The position numbers and the translations under genes were made by a program. DNA of 60,527 bases from an uncultured Phascolarctobacterium sp. (GTDB lineage: Bacteria; Bacillota; Negativicutes; Acidaminococcales; Acidaminococcaceae), in assembly GCF_900753045.1 (NCBI RefSeq), contig NZ_CAADXO010000062.1:1-60527 (forward strand). Direction: 5' to 3'. This document shows positions 25,180 through 32,922 of this stretch, piece by piece. Below the pieces are notes generated by a model. It saw only the letters and a program-made list of their open reading frames with translations, had not been told where the DNA came from and did not search any database. How positions within the stretch are numbered: position 1 is the first letter of the stretch; every line of letters begins with the position of its first letter.

Positions 25180-25719
25180 TTAATAGTTTGTTACCTTCAG
25201 CTCGAAATAACCCTGAGGATGGTCACATACAGGGCATTTTTCCGGAGCCTTTTCAGCGATAACAATCTTACCGCAGTTAGTGCAGATCCAAACCTTTTTC
25301 TCTTCACGTTGGAATACACGGTCATTCTCAATGTTTGCCAAAAGCGCACGATATCTTTCTTCATGCTCTTTTTCAATTTTGCCTACTTCTTCAAACAGGA
25401 ATGCAATTTTATCAAAGCCTTCCTCTTTGGCAACCTTGGCAAATTCGGCATACATTTCGGTCCACTCATAGTTTTCGCCTGCAGCTGCATCCTTCAGATT
25501 TTCAATAGTCTGGGGAACAGCGCCGCCATGCAATGCCTTGAACCATAATTTGGCATGCTCTTTTTCATTACCTGCAGTTTCGGTAAAAATAGCGCCAATC
25601 TGGTTGTAGCCTTCTTTTTTGGCTGCACTTGCATAATATTGGTACTTAGTGTGAGCCTGAGACTCGCCGGCAAAAGCGGTCTGCAAATTTTTTTCAGTCT
25701 TGCTGCCTTTTAAATCCAT
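25180..25719 (-). CDS. rbr: Rubrerythrin
   Basis: 179-residue peroxide-scavenging diiron protein. The N-terminal four-helix domain carries the carboxylate ligands (AFAGESQAH, NEKEHAKLWF, GKIEKEHEERY), and the C-terminus is a rubredoxin-like iron site with two CXXC pairs (CTNCGK and CPVCDH). It reduces hydrogen peroxide in anaerobes. The start ATG 25719 follows GAGGAGG; the longer frame to 25761 has no ribosome site. It lies 66 nt after perR, whose product is expected to control it. Confidence 0.95.
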   Translation of the reverse strand: MDLKGSKTEKNLQTAFAGESQAHTKYQYYASAAKKEGYNQIGAIFTETAGNEKEHAKLWFKALHGGAVPQTIENLKDAAAGENYEWTEMYAEFAKVAKEEGFDKIAFLFEEVGKIEKEHEERYRALLANIENDRVFQREEKKVWICTNCGKIVIAEKAPEKCPVCDHPQGYFELKVTNY

Positions 25720-25761
25720 TTTCAATTCCTCCTCTTGAAAACGACGCAACAGCCTTCCCAA

Positions 25762-25784
25762 AATAAAGCTTATACAGCTTTATT
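25762..25784. other. Perfect inverted repeat between perR and rbr
   Basis: AATAAAGCT-TATAC-AGCTTTATT has 9-bp arms. It sits right after the perR stop codon and 43 nt before the rubrerythrin start. It lacks a U-tract of terminator quality, so a processing or attenuating hairpin, or an operator, are alternatives. Confidence 0.45.
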
Positions 25785-25785
25785 A

Positions 25786-26220
25786 TCAGTTTTGGTCATC
25801 ACCCAAAACATCTTCGCTTACAGGGTGCTCTGCCATTTCCTTTTGGCATTCGGGGCAGATACCGCTGAAAACAATATCATGGTGATTCATTTTGTAGCCT
25901 GTTACAGCAGCTACCTTTTCATCCATATCCGGAATATAATCAAAGTTTTCTACGTTCATGAACTTACCGCATTCAGTGCATTTGATGTGGTAATGTCTTG
26001 CGAGAATATGATCAAAACGATCAGCACCGCTAGGAACGGAAACCTTGCTCAGCAGGCCGCTTTCAACCAAAGAATTGAGGTTGCGGTAAACGGTACCTTT
26101 ACTGATATCGGGATACTCCATAGTGATGCGGTCATATACTTCTTCAGCAGTAGGGTGATCTGCTAAAAAACGTACAGCCGCGATAACAAGTTGTCTTTGA
26201 ATAGTGTTTCTTTTAGCCAT
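25786..26220 (-). CDS. perR: Fur-family peroxide regulator, PerR type
   Basis: 144 residues. The winged-helix DNA-binding domain is followed by a metal domain. PerR rather than Fur is suggested by the Asp in RFDHILARHYH, the position where Fur usually has Glu. Structural zinc cysteines are CTEC and CPEC. PerR senses peroxide by oxidation of iron-bound histidines and derepresses peroxide defence genes such as rubrerythrin, which follows directly. I set the start at ATG 26220 because AAAGG is nine bases upstream; upstream Met codons would overlap it. Confidence 0.88.
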   Translation of the reverse strand: MAKRNTIQRQLVIAAVRFLADHPTAEEVYDRITMEYPDISKGTVYRNLNSLVESGLLSKVSVPSGADRFDHILARHYHIKCTECGKFMNVENFDYIPDMDEKVAAVTGYKMNHHDIVFSGICPECQKEMAEHPVSEDVLGDDQN

Positions 26221-26241
26221 TTTCATCATCCTTTATCAAAA

Positions 26242-26262
26242 ATAATTCTCATTTAGAATTAT
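26242..26262. promoter_or_regulatory. PerR/Fur-type operator palindrome
   Basis: ATAATTCT-CATTT-AGAATTAT has perfect 8-bp arms, 21 nt before the perR start codon. Its core, ATTCT-N5-AGAAT, resembles PerR boxes built from the ATTATAAT/TTAGAAT half-sites. Autoregulation of perR and control of rbr through the same transcript is the natural reading. Confidence 0.7.
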
Positions 26263-26446
26263 ACACCCTCCGTCAAAATTGTCAAGTATTTTTAGCACCA
26301 ATCTACAAAATAATCACAAATAAATTTATACTTTTTTTGCTGTTATCTAGCAGATAATCAATTCATTCTTAATTCTAAAATTACTCAATAGGAAAAATAT
26401 AACAAAGAATAGAAAATGCTTCTCATTAACACTTTATTCAAAATAT

Positions 26447-26480
26447 AAAAAAAGTACTGTCGGAACTTTGTCCGACAGTA
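26447..26480 (-). terminator. Intrinsic terminator of the secreted protein gene
   Basis: TACTGTCGG against CCGACAGTA with a short loop; the minus strand continues with TTTTTTT. It ends 18 nt after the stop codon of the gene to its right. The stretch between this and the PerR operator (about 26263-26446) is AT-rich and holds nothing that I can name. Confidence 0.9.
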
Positions 26481-26498
26481 TTAGTTAACCTATACCAT

Positions 26499-27563
26499 TT
26501 ATTCGGCTTTCTCCCAAATCAACTGCACAGGCAGGTTAGAGGCTCCCGGCGGAGACCAGATAAAGCTGTATTCGCCCGCTTTCAGCTGAGCAAGCTCAAT
26601 AGCTTCCTCTATTTTGGAACCTAAGCATACTTTTTTCTCCGGCAACGCCAACAGCTGACGCTCACCCTTGGTTTTGTTTTCCAGTACGCCGTAACCGGCA
26701 AACGGTCCGCCGATTGGGTTTAAAATAAAGCTGATCGGCTTTTTGCCGGCAACAGTAAAGTTTACCTTATAGATAACGCCGTAGTTGCCGTAGTTTTCCG
26801 CAGGCAGTCCGGTAGTAGCATCAACGCCCTTAGCATAGCCCTCCTGCGACGTTGCCAGCTCCAGCATGAGCGGCTTTTCCGGCGCATTGACAGGCTTTTT
26901 CAGCGTATAATTCCAGTCCGCAGCCTCAAAGGTTCCGCGCAGCGGATGCTCATCCATCGGCTGAATGGCGGCAGCTTCGTTAAACAGCTCCAGATCACTC
27001 TTTGTTTCGCACATCAGCACGCTCACCTCAACAGGCTTGTCAAAGTGCAGGTCAACAGTTGCCGTATAAAGCTTATCCGTCGGCAGAATAATTCCGCGGC
27101 CGCTGAGCAGCTCATGGCTGCCACCAAAGCTCAGCTTGCCCTCCTGCGGCTTCTGACTGCTGTCATCAAAATATTCCTTTTGGGAGTTTTTGCCGTCACG
27201 CATATAATCATAAGCAAAGCCTGCTACGCCGCTGCGTGTTACCTTATAATGCACAGGACGCAGATTATCTGTATTCTTCAGCATTACCGCCAGCTTTTTC
27301 TTGCCGGCAACACCATTGACATGATGCAGGAATAAACGTACATCACCCTCCACCTTATCGCGGTACAGAATGCCGTTATTATAAACAGTTTCCGGACTGT
27401 CGCTGAAAAGCAGCTTCGGTCCGTTGGCAACAAAATCCGCCTGTGCCTGCTCGGTAACATAATCTTCCGGAATAAATACAGGTCTTTGCTGTGCGCCTGC
27501 TACATTCAGCATGCCACAGGATACAGTAACAAGAAAAGCCTGCAAGGCTTTTTTAAAATTCAT
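26499..27563 (-). CDS. Secreted protein of unknown function (354 aa)
   Basis: A typical signal peptide opens the protein: MNFKKAL, a hydrophobic core, then an AGA cut region near residue 24. The mature part looks like beta-sandwich domains (for example FLHHVNGVAGKKKLAVML and VDLHFDKPVEVSVLMCE), ending with SFIWSPPGASNLPVQLIW. I cannot assign a family. The ending recalls domains that describe an added or bound partner ('GAS(N/G)LPV'), but no catalytic motif is clear. Start ATG 27563 lies five bases after AGGAGGGG. It follows transaldolase by 96 bp with a terminator between, so it is its own unit. Confidence 0.7.
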   Translation of the reverse strand: MNFKKALQAFLVTVSCGMLNVAGAQQRPVFIPEDYVTEQAQADFVANGPKLLFSDSPETVYNNGILYRDKVEGDVRLFLHHVNGVAGKKKLAVMLKNTDNLRPVHYKVTRSGVAGFAYDYMRDGKNSQKEYFDDSSQKPQEGKLSFGGSHELLSGRGIILPTDKLYTATVDLHFDKPVEVSVLMCETKSDLELFNEAAAIQPMDEHPLRGTFEAADWNYTLKKPVNAPEKPLMLELATSQEGYAKGVDATTGLPAENYGNYGVIYKVNFTVAGKKPISFILNPIGGPFAGYGVLENKTKGERQLLALPEKKVCLGSKIEEAIELAQLKAGEYSFIWSPPGASNLPVQLIWEKAE

Positions 27564-27587
27564 CAAACCCCTCCTTAGAGCTCACAT

Positions 27588-27634
27588 GAAAAACTTTCCG
27601 CAGCCAAAATTATCACCAATAATTAAGGCTGCGG
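27588..27634 (-). terminator. Intrinsic terminator of transaldolase
   Basis: CCGCAGCC against GGCTGCGG, with an inner AATTAT/ATAATT pairing; on the minus strand GTTTTT follows. It lies 25 nt past the transaldolase stop. Confidence 0.85.
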
Positions 27635-27659
27635 ACTCAGTAACAATATTCTAAGATTT

Positions 27660-28304
27660 TTACTTCAGGCTGTTTTGATAATCAGCCATAAACTGCGCCA
27701 AACCCTTATCTGTCAGCGGATGGATAATCATCTGCTCCAGCACCTTAGTAGGAATAGTTGCAATCTGGCAACCGGTCAGCATAACCTTTTCCACGTGCTC
27801 CAGATTACGGATGCTGGCAGCAATTACTTCGGTAGTAATGCCATAAAGCTTAAAGGCTTTGACAATGTTTTCTACCAGCTGTACACCATTTTCACCGATA
27901 TCGTCCAAGCGGCCGATAAAGGGGCTGACATAGCTTGCACCTGCGCGTGCGGCCAGCAAAGCCTGAGCCATGCTGAATACCAGAGTTACATTTGTTTTAA
28001 TACTTTCCGCGCTCAGAATTTTTACTGCCTTCAGACCTTCCGGAATGCAGGGAATTTTGATAACGATGTTATCCGCAATCTTTACCAGCTTGCGTGCTTC
28101 CTCTACCATGCCGTCACATTCGGTGCTGATAACCTCAGCGCTTACAGGACCGGCAACCAGCTTGGCAATTTCCGGGATAACCTCGGCCTGTGTACGGCCG
28201 CTTTTGGCAATCAGGCTCGGGTTGGTTGTAACACCATACACAACGCCCCAATCGACAAATTTGGCAATCTCCTCTACATTAGCAGTATCCATAAAAATCT
28301 TCAT
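27660..28304 (-). CDS. tal: Transaldolase / fructose-6-phosphate aldolase (FSA-like)
   Basis: 214-residue short transaldolase. The Schiff-base lysine lies in IKIPCIPEG, with MKIFMDTANVEEI at the start, TTNPSLI and FVSPF-type (YVSPFIGRLDD) blocks. The compact length is that of the MipB/TalC group. It moves dihydroxyacetone units between sugar phosphates in the non-oxidative pentose phosphate pathway. Some members act as fructose-6-phosphate aldolases; sequence alone does not decide. It is preceded by the repeat at 28359-28507 and has no operon partner. Confidence 0.9.
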   Translation of the reverse strand: MKIFMDTANVEEIAKFVDWGVVYGVTTNPSLIAKSGRTQAEVIPEIAKLVAGPVSAEVISTECDGMVEEARKLVKIADNIVIKIPCIPEGLKAVKILSAESIKTNVTLVFSMAQALLAARAGASYVSPFIGRLDDIGENGVQLVENIVKAFKLYGITTEVIAASIRNLEHVEKVMLTGCQIATIPTKVLEQMIIHPLTDKGLAQFMADYQNSLK

Positions 28305-28358
28305 TTTTAACTAACCCTCTTTACAAATCAAATTCATATTTTTTGTTATTTATATAGC

Positions 28359-28507
28359 GCTTTATCGCGCGTCCTTACAGTACTTTTCCTTCTCCTTCGC
28401 CAGACGCGGGAAAAAGTATCAGAGGCGACGCGACGGCGACGACGGCGTACGCCCTTGTACTCCTAGGAGCCGTCGCAAAGCATATGATGCTTTATCGCGC
28501 GTCCTTA
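28359..28507. repeat. Two-stem hairpin repeat, copy A, with flanking direct repeat
   Basis: The core (28403-28503) has an outer stem GACGCG (28403) against CGCGTC (28498) and an inner stem GCGACGGC (28430) against GCCGTCGC (28469), around a conserved ACGACGGCGTAC...GTACTCCTAGGA loop. A 19-base sequence at 28359-28377 is repeated exactly at 28489-28507, and the second copy includes the stop codon of the adjacent gene. See copies at 41329 and 55731. The core ends 1 nt from the stop codon of the gene at 28505. Confidence 0.75.
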
Positions 28508-29122
28508 AGGAAGTACGACTACCTTCTCAGCATGAGTCTGCGCCGGCAGGCTCATAGTCATCATGCTGCTCCAAACCAGCAGCTTATCACCTTTTTTAAT
28601 CTTAGCGAAGTCTGCGCACGCATTGGCATCAATCGTCGCAATAACATCATTATTGGTGTTGAGTACGGTTACATAGCTGCCGTCCTTAGCAAGGCTTGCC
28701 TGTGCTACTTCAAAAAAGCTTGCAGGCTCTTCGCTGTCTTCGATAACAATCGCCAGAGCATGGCTTTGCGGCGGCATGCTGCGTGTCATGGTTGCGGAAT
28801 AATAGGCAGTAACCTTCTGGCCTTCCTTTAAAGCATAGGGCAGACGCAGCTTACCGCTGGCACCCTCCACAACATAGGTATCACGGTCAACAACAGCAGC
28901 TACCATATTTCTGCTGCCCTCACCTTTAATCACGTACATGCCATTCTCTACAGCAACTATTTCGCCACGGGTGATGTAGGTTTCCGGTGCGCGCATTACC
29001 TCAGGATTTGCCTGCACCTCGTCTAGGGGAGAGGATTGAACCGCGTCAGCAGCGAAAGCACTGCCGGCACCCAACAGTGCCATGCAGGAAAATACTAAAG
29101 CGATTTTTTTAAGTGATTTCAT
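28505..29122 (-). CDS. Secreted protein with duplicated small beta domain (205 aa)
   Basis: A signal peptide (MKSLKKIALVFSCMALLGAG, cut near AFA/AD) precedes a mature protein built of two related halves. Each ends with a matching phrase: TRSMPPQSHALAIVI near residue 121 and TMSLPAQTHAEKVVV at the C-terminus. Each half also has a KxGxK turn followed by a strand ending in Ser/Ala (EGQKVTAYYSA and KGDKLLVWSS). This looks like an internal duplication of an OB-like or small beta-barrel domain that may bind a ligand at the Met/His-containing turn. I do not know the family. Start ATG 29122 follows GGAGGT. Its stop codon falls inside the copied arm of the neighbouring repeat. Confidence 0.72.
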   Translation of the reverse strand: MKSLKKIALVFSCMALLGAGSAFAADAVQSSPLDEVQANPEVMRAPETYITRGEIVAVENGMYVIKGEGSRNMVAAVVDRDTYVVEGASGKLRLPYALKEGQKVTAYYSATMTRSMPPQSHALAIVIEDSEEPASFFEVAQASLAKDGSYVTVLNTNNDVIATIDANACADFAKIKKGDKLLVWSSMMTMSLPAQTHAEKVVVLP

Positions 29123-29210
29123 AATATATACCTCCAAGATATTGCTTTTGTTTATGTTTATAAGTATAGCATAAGATTATGGCAAAATCATGGCAGTTTT
29201 GATTAATTAT

Positions 29211-30512
29211 TTACTTGTTGCTGAAATGTACAGCGATTTCCGTAACGGTAGCAGCAGCCTTCCAAAGGCAATCCTCATTGAAATCGAAGTGACTGTTGTG
29301 ATGACCTGCCGCAATCTTGGTGCCGTACATCATGTACAGAGCACGGCCGCCATGCTGCTGTACGCGCTCCATGAAGTAACCGCAGTCCTCACTGCCGCCC
29401 ATGTCCACATATTCGACAACCTCGTCATAGTGACATTTTTCCTCAATCAGCTCTGCTACCTCATGGCCCAGCTCCTTGTCTGCAAAGCAAGCAGGTGCAG
29501 CACCGGCCATAGTAATTTTTACCTTAACGTCATACATAGCGGCGCAGGCATTAAGAATGCGCTTAGCCTCGGTAACCATGTATTCATCAATTTCGGTAGT
29601 AGCACCGCGTGTTTCCAGCTTAATAGCAGCGATATCAGGCACAACATTGCGGCCGGTGCCGGCGTTGAGCACACCTACGTTGATACGGCTGGAGCCCTTG
29701 CTGTGACGAGGAATGGTGTTCAGAGAAATTGCAGCCTGTGCCGCTGCCAGCAAAGCATTCTTGCCCTGCTCCGGAGCAGCGCCTGCGTGTGCAGACACAC
29801 CGGTAAATTCCGCATCCAGCTTCGTAGTTGCCAAAAAACCGTCAGTCATCGTTACCAGGCAGTTGTTTGTAGTAGCCTTGAAGCCGATATGACCGCCGAA
29901 CAGGTAATCGACATCGTCAACTACACCTGCGTTCATCATAGCGAAAGCACCGCGTACACCTTCCTCTGCCGGTTGGAAAATCAATTTAATGGTGCCTGCT
30001 AAACGTGCTTTATTGGTGGCAAGCAGCTTTGCTGCCGACAGGCCGATGGTTACGTGACCGTCATGACCGCAGGCATGCATAGCCTTTTTATGTTCGGAAG
30101 CAAAGCCTTCCTTAGCCGGGCGATGCTCGTCGCAACGCTCCTCCTCTACATCGTTGCAGTCCATATCAAAGCGGAAGGCAACTGTTTTGCCCGGTTTATC
30201 TGTTTTAAGAGTTGCCACAATACCGGTCTTACCGCCTGCCATCTTCTTTACCAGCTCCGGATCCGCGCCCTCGCTGATTGCTCTTTGCATATAATCAGCC
30301 AGCTCTGCCTCACTCGGCACACCCATCATAGATTTTTCGTCGATAACATCAGCGCCGAATTTAACATCATAGCCAAGCTTTTTCAGCTCACCGATAATCA
30401 TACTTGCCGTACGGAATTCCGTCCAGCCGGTTTCCGGATGTCTATGCAAATCTCTGCGGCGTTCGACCATTTCATCTTTTAATTCTTCAGCCTGTTGCCA
30501 AATTGTTGCCAT
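29211..30512 (-). CDS. M20-family amidohydrolase, AbgA-like (p-aminobenzoyl-glutamate hydrolase type)
   Basis: 433-residue zinc hydrolase. Metal and catalytic blocks are RRDLHRHPETGW, FRFDMDCNDVEEE, MHACGHDGHVTIGLS, IFQPAEEGVRGA and the dimerisation domain VSAHAGAAPEQGKN. The MHACGHDGH and QPAEEG blocks and the length match AbgA and related amidohydrolases, which cut aminoacyl amides such as p-aminobenzoyl-glutamate. Only one subunit gene is seen; an AbgB partner and an AbgT transporter are absent here. I start at ATG 30512, which has GGGGGT upstream. The zinc-ribbon gene begins upstream and ends 14 nt before it, so the pair is an operon. Confidence 0.82.
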   Translation of the reverse strand: MATIWQQAEELKDEMVERRRDLHRHPETGWTEFRTASMIIGELKKLGYDVKFGADVIDEKSMMGVPSEAELADYMQRAISEGADPELVKKMAGGKTGIVATLKTDKPGKTVAFRFDMDCNDVEEERCDEHRPAKEGFASEHKKAMHACGHDGHVTIGLSAAKLLATNKARLAGTIKLIFQPAEEGVRGAFAMMNAGVVDDVDYLFGGHIGFKATTNNCLVTMTDGFLATTKLDAEFTGVSAHAGAAPEQGKNALLAAAQAAISLNTIPRHSKGSSRINVGVLNAGTGRNVVPDIAAIKLETRGATTEIDEYMVTEAKRILNACAAMYDVKVKITMAGAAPACFADKELGHEVAELIEEKCHYDEVVEYVDMGGSEDCGYFMERVQQHGGRALYMMYGTKIAAGHHNSHFDFNEDCLWKAAATVTEIAVHFSNK

Positions 30513-30526
30513 GTTTCTTACCCCCA

Positions 30527-30718
30527 TTAAAAAAGTACAGTCTGCTCACTGTCTAAAGGCAGATAAACCTCACTCTTATCTTTTAAACGATTGTTATTAT
30601 CCACCCACTGTCCGCACGGACATTGTATTACAGCGGTAGGCAGCGCCCAAGCCAAATGTTTGCCGCAATCAGGACAGATATATTCTACCTGCAGCCTGTC
30701 ACGCTCTTTTTTCTTCAT
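30527..30718 (-). CDS. Small zinc-ribbon protein (63 aa)
   Basis: One zinc ribbon is visible: CPDCGK near residue 15 and CPCGQW near residue 33, giving four cysteines spaced CX2C...CXC. The start is very basic (MKKKERDRL). The C-terminal 30 residues are acidic and hydrophobic. No family name is secure. Its stop lies 14 nt before the AbgA-like start, so the two are co-transcribed; a chaperone or regulatory role for the hydrolase is only a guess. Confidence 0.65.
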   Translation of the reverse strand: MKKKERDRLQVEYICPDCGKHLAWALPTAVIQCPCGQWVDNNNRLKDKSEVYLPLDSEQTVLF

Positions 30719-30951
30719 AAATAAAGCGCACCTCCTGCTTCTTATTGCGGTTTTTATTATAGCACATTTGTACCATTAAGAAAATGCTTTAGCGGCAGTA
30801 ATTGTTAAAAGTAAGTAAGTTAAGCAGCTGTTTCCTTTTATTTATTAATGTCATGCTCCTGCCGGTTCGTGTTTTTTCTGTGTCTTTCAGGTTTAAATTA
30901 TATTTATATGCTATAATTAAGCTGATTAAATCAGAATCAGGAGGTTAGAAT

Positions 30952-31665
30952 ATGACTAAAATTAAACAAATGCTTTGTGCTCTGCTTACCGTCTGCCTGC
31001 TGCTTATCGGCAGCACAAACGCCTTAGCAGCACAGCCTGATACACCGAGCATCAGCGTCAGCGCCAACGCAAGCATTGAGGTGGCACCGGATACTGCCGT
31101 AATCAGCTTTGACGTCAACGGCAAGGGCCGTACCGCCGCCGAAGCAACAAGCGCCTCTGCCGCAAAAATGGATAGCGTTAAGCATAATCTGCTTGGCTGC
31201 AATATTTTAGGTAATGATATTACAACAACAAGCTATACACTTTATCCCGATACCGACATCAAGGGCAAAATCACCGGTTATACCGCCAGCAACAGTGTGC
31301 GCATCAAGCTCAAGGATATCAGCAAGCTTGGTCCGGTAATTGATAAAATCAGCGCTGCCGGTGTTGATACAATCAATAATATTTCCTTCAGCGTCAGCAG
31401 CAGAGAGCTTTACCGCAACAAACTGCTGGCTCAGGCTGTTGAAAATGCACGCCAACAGGCTGCCGTTGTTGCCAATGCCGGCGGACGCACGCTCGGCAAG
31501 CTGCTGAGCGCCAACATCAGCACCTACAGCGGCGGCATGGAGCGCTCCTATGGCAACATGAAGCTGATGGCTGCTGCCGACAGAGCTGCTGCCCCCGAAA
31601 CAAGCATCGCTGCGCAGGAAATTACGATTAAAGCCAGCGTTGATACTGTTTTCGCCATGGAATAA
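30952..31665 (+). CDS. SIMPL-domain (DUF541) secreted protein
   Basis: 237 residues with a signal peptide (hydrophobic core about residues 9-24, cut after ALA). The mature part carries the SIMPL/DUF541 pattern: ISVSANASIEVAPDTAVISFDV, GYTASNSVRIKLKDISKLG and the long helix RNKLLAQAVENARQQA, then a strand-rich end. Proteins of this family are periplasmic or cell-surface oligomers linked to stress and oxidative tolerance, without a defined catalytic role. GGAGG precedes the ATG. It is a single-gene unit with its own terminator. Confidence 0.88.
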   Translation: MTKIKQMLCALLTVCLLLIGSTNALAAQPDTPSISVSANASIEVAPDTAVISFDVNGKGRTAAEATSASAAKMDSVKHNLLGCNILGNDITTTSYTLYPDTDIKGKITGYTASNSVRIKLKDISKLGPVIDKISAAGVDTINNISFSVSSRELYRNKLLAQAVENARQQAAVVANAGGRTLGKLLSANISTYSGGMERSYGNMKLMAAADRAAAPETSIAAQEITIKASVDTVFAME

Positions 31666-31679
31666 ATTACTGCAAGCTA

Positions 31680-31722
31680 AAAACTGCTGCCTCGCGTCAC
31701 AGACGCAGGACAGCAGTTTTTT
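31680..31722 (+). terminator. Intrinsic terminator of the SIMPL gene
   Basis: AAACTGCTG against CAGCAGTTT, extended by GCGT against ACGC, followed by TTTTTTC. It lies 15 nt past the stop codon and could also act for the convergent gene at 31757-32062. Confidence 0.88.
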
Positions 31723-31756
31723 CTTTGGCAGAACAGGCCTGCCGTATTGCACTGTT

Positions 31757-32062
31757 TTATTTTTTCTTCGGCAGCTTGTATTCCTTCAGCGCCTGAAAAA
31801 GCTCCGCACTGCCGGGTGCATATTGAGCGCACAGCTCCTCGAGTGCCGCAAAGTTTTTCAGCTCTACGCCCCACAAAAAGCAGTCAGCCTCATCATAGGC
31901 AGCGACAACGATAAACTTTTTGGCATCCAGCGGTGTTTTGCCCAAATCATCCGTCAGCATAATATAATCCGTGCCAAAATCCATACCGTACACCGTAATA
32001 TTTTCTTCCGGAGTAGTATCCTCCCAAAAGCCCAGTTGATCAAAATCAGCAGCAGTAAGCAT
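31757..32062 (-). CDS. Small protein of unknown function (101 aa)
   Basis: A compact cytoplasmic protein. Opening MLTAADFDQLGFWEDTTPEE, then a strand-rich middle (VYGMDFGTDYIMLTDDLG), FIVVAAYDEADCFLWGVEL, and an amphipathic C-terminal helix (AALEELCAQYAPGSAELFQAL) ending in Lys residues. I do not recognise the family. ATG 32062 is favoured by GAGGT five bases upstream; upstream Met codons lack one. Confidence 0.6.
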   Translation of the reverse strand: MLTAADFDQLGFWEDTTPEENITVYGMDFGTDYIMLTDDLGKTPLDAKKFIVVAAYDEADCFLWGVELKNFAALEELCAQYAPGSAELFQALKEYKLPKKK

Positions 32063-32315
32063 AATACACCTCGTTTTCATATAATCTAGCCTTAATATAA
32101 CACGTTGCGCCGTCATTTGCAACTTTAGCTGATGATATAGTATAACTTATCTTTATACCGCCGGCTCTGCGCCTTCTTCGGCAAAAACATGGTTTACTAT
32201 TTTTTATTATAAGTTAACAATATAAAAATAACTAAAGAACATATTTTGTAAATAAATTTCGTGTTTTTATTATAAAAATTATGCCCCATCCTACCCAAAA
32301 TCGCTATTTGGTGTA

Positions 32316-32344
32316 GGGACATTCGAGTATAAATCTATTATAAT
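32316..32344 (+). promoter_or_regulatory. Probable promoter of the XRE regulator
   Basis: GGGACA, a 17-bp spacer, and TATAAT at 32339-32344, 85 bp before the regulator start. The -35 is a 4/6 match. The rest of the 367-bp gap (32063-32429) is AT-rich and shows nothing else. Confidence 0.5.
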
Positions 32345-32429
32345 ATACTTGAAGGACGAAGCAACTGCTTACGTTCATGCAGAGGATGATAAAATATGCT
32401 ATTATTTAACAGCAGCTGGAGGTGTTATT

Positions 32430-32792
32430 ATGGCAAGCTTAACTGTAAATCCCGACTACAAACTTATCGGCAACAATATCAAACAAATGCGTACCAAATC
32501 GCAGGTATCGCAGCAAAACCTGGCAAAAGCGATTAATATTTCCCAAACCCACATGAGTAATCTGGAAAACGGTAAGACAGGCGTAAGCCTGGCAATTGCC
32601 ATCCGTATCTCCAAGCATCTGAACTGCAGCCTGGATGAGCTGATTTTCGGCATGGACAAAAAAGCTTATCCTGCAGCAGGCAAACCGCTAAGCGACCACA
32701 CTGTTGATGAATTCAACCAGCTTTTGAAGCGCTCTCTGGCAGAAATGATGTTTCAATGTCTGCAGCACCCGGAAGACAAGCAGGCAAAATAA
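32430..32792 (+). CDS. XRE-family helix-turn-helix regulator
   Basis: 120 residues. A Cro/C1-type domain spans about residues 8-70: LIGNNIKQMRTKSQVSQQNLA, then ISQTHMSNLENGKTG with the recognition helix, and LAIAIRISKHLNCSLDELI. The C-terminal 45 residues (LSDHTVDEFNQLLKRSLAEMMF) are probably a dimerisation helix. Start ATG 32430 lies behind GGAGGTG. Target and ligand are unknown; the neighbouring secreted DUF3887-like gene may be one target. Confidence 0.85.
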   Translation: MASLTVNPDYKLIGNNIKQMRTKSQVSQQNLAKAINISQTHMSNLENGKTGVSLAIAIRISKHLNCSLDELIFGMDKKAYPAAGKPLSDHTVDEFNQLLKRSLAEMMFQCLQHPEDKQAK

Positions 32793-32922
32793 GAAAGAAG
32801 CTTTACTGCACTTCTAAGCTGAATTTTTGCAAAAATCACTTTAAAAGTCTTTACTAAATGAGAAAAAACAGTTATGATTATATATAAGGCTTTTAAGCTA
32901 TCTATAATTGGAGGTAATGTAA

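Noticed and set aside
28359..28507. CRISPR-like direct repeats
   Set aside because: Only two copies of a 19-base repeat exist and the interval between them is a conserved hairpin, not a spacer; no cas gene is present.
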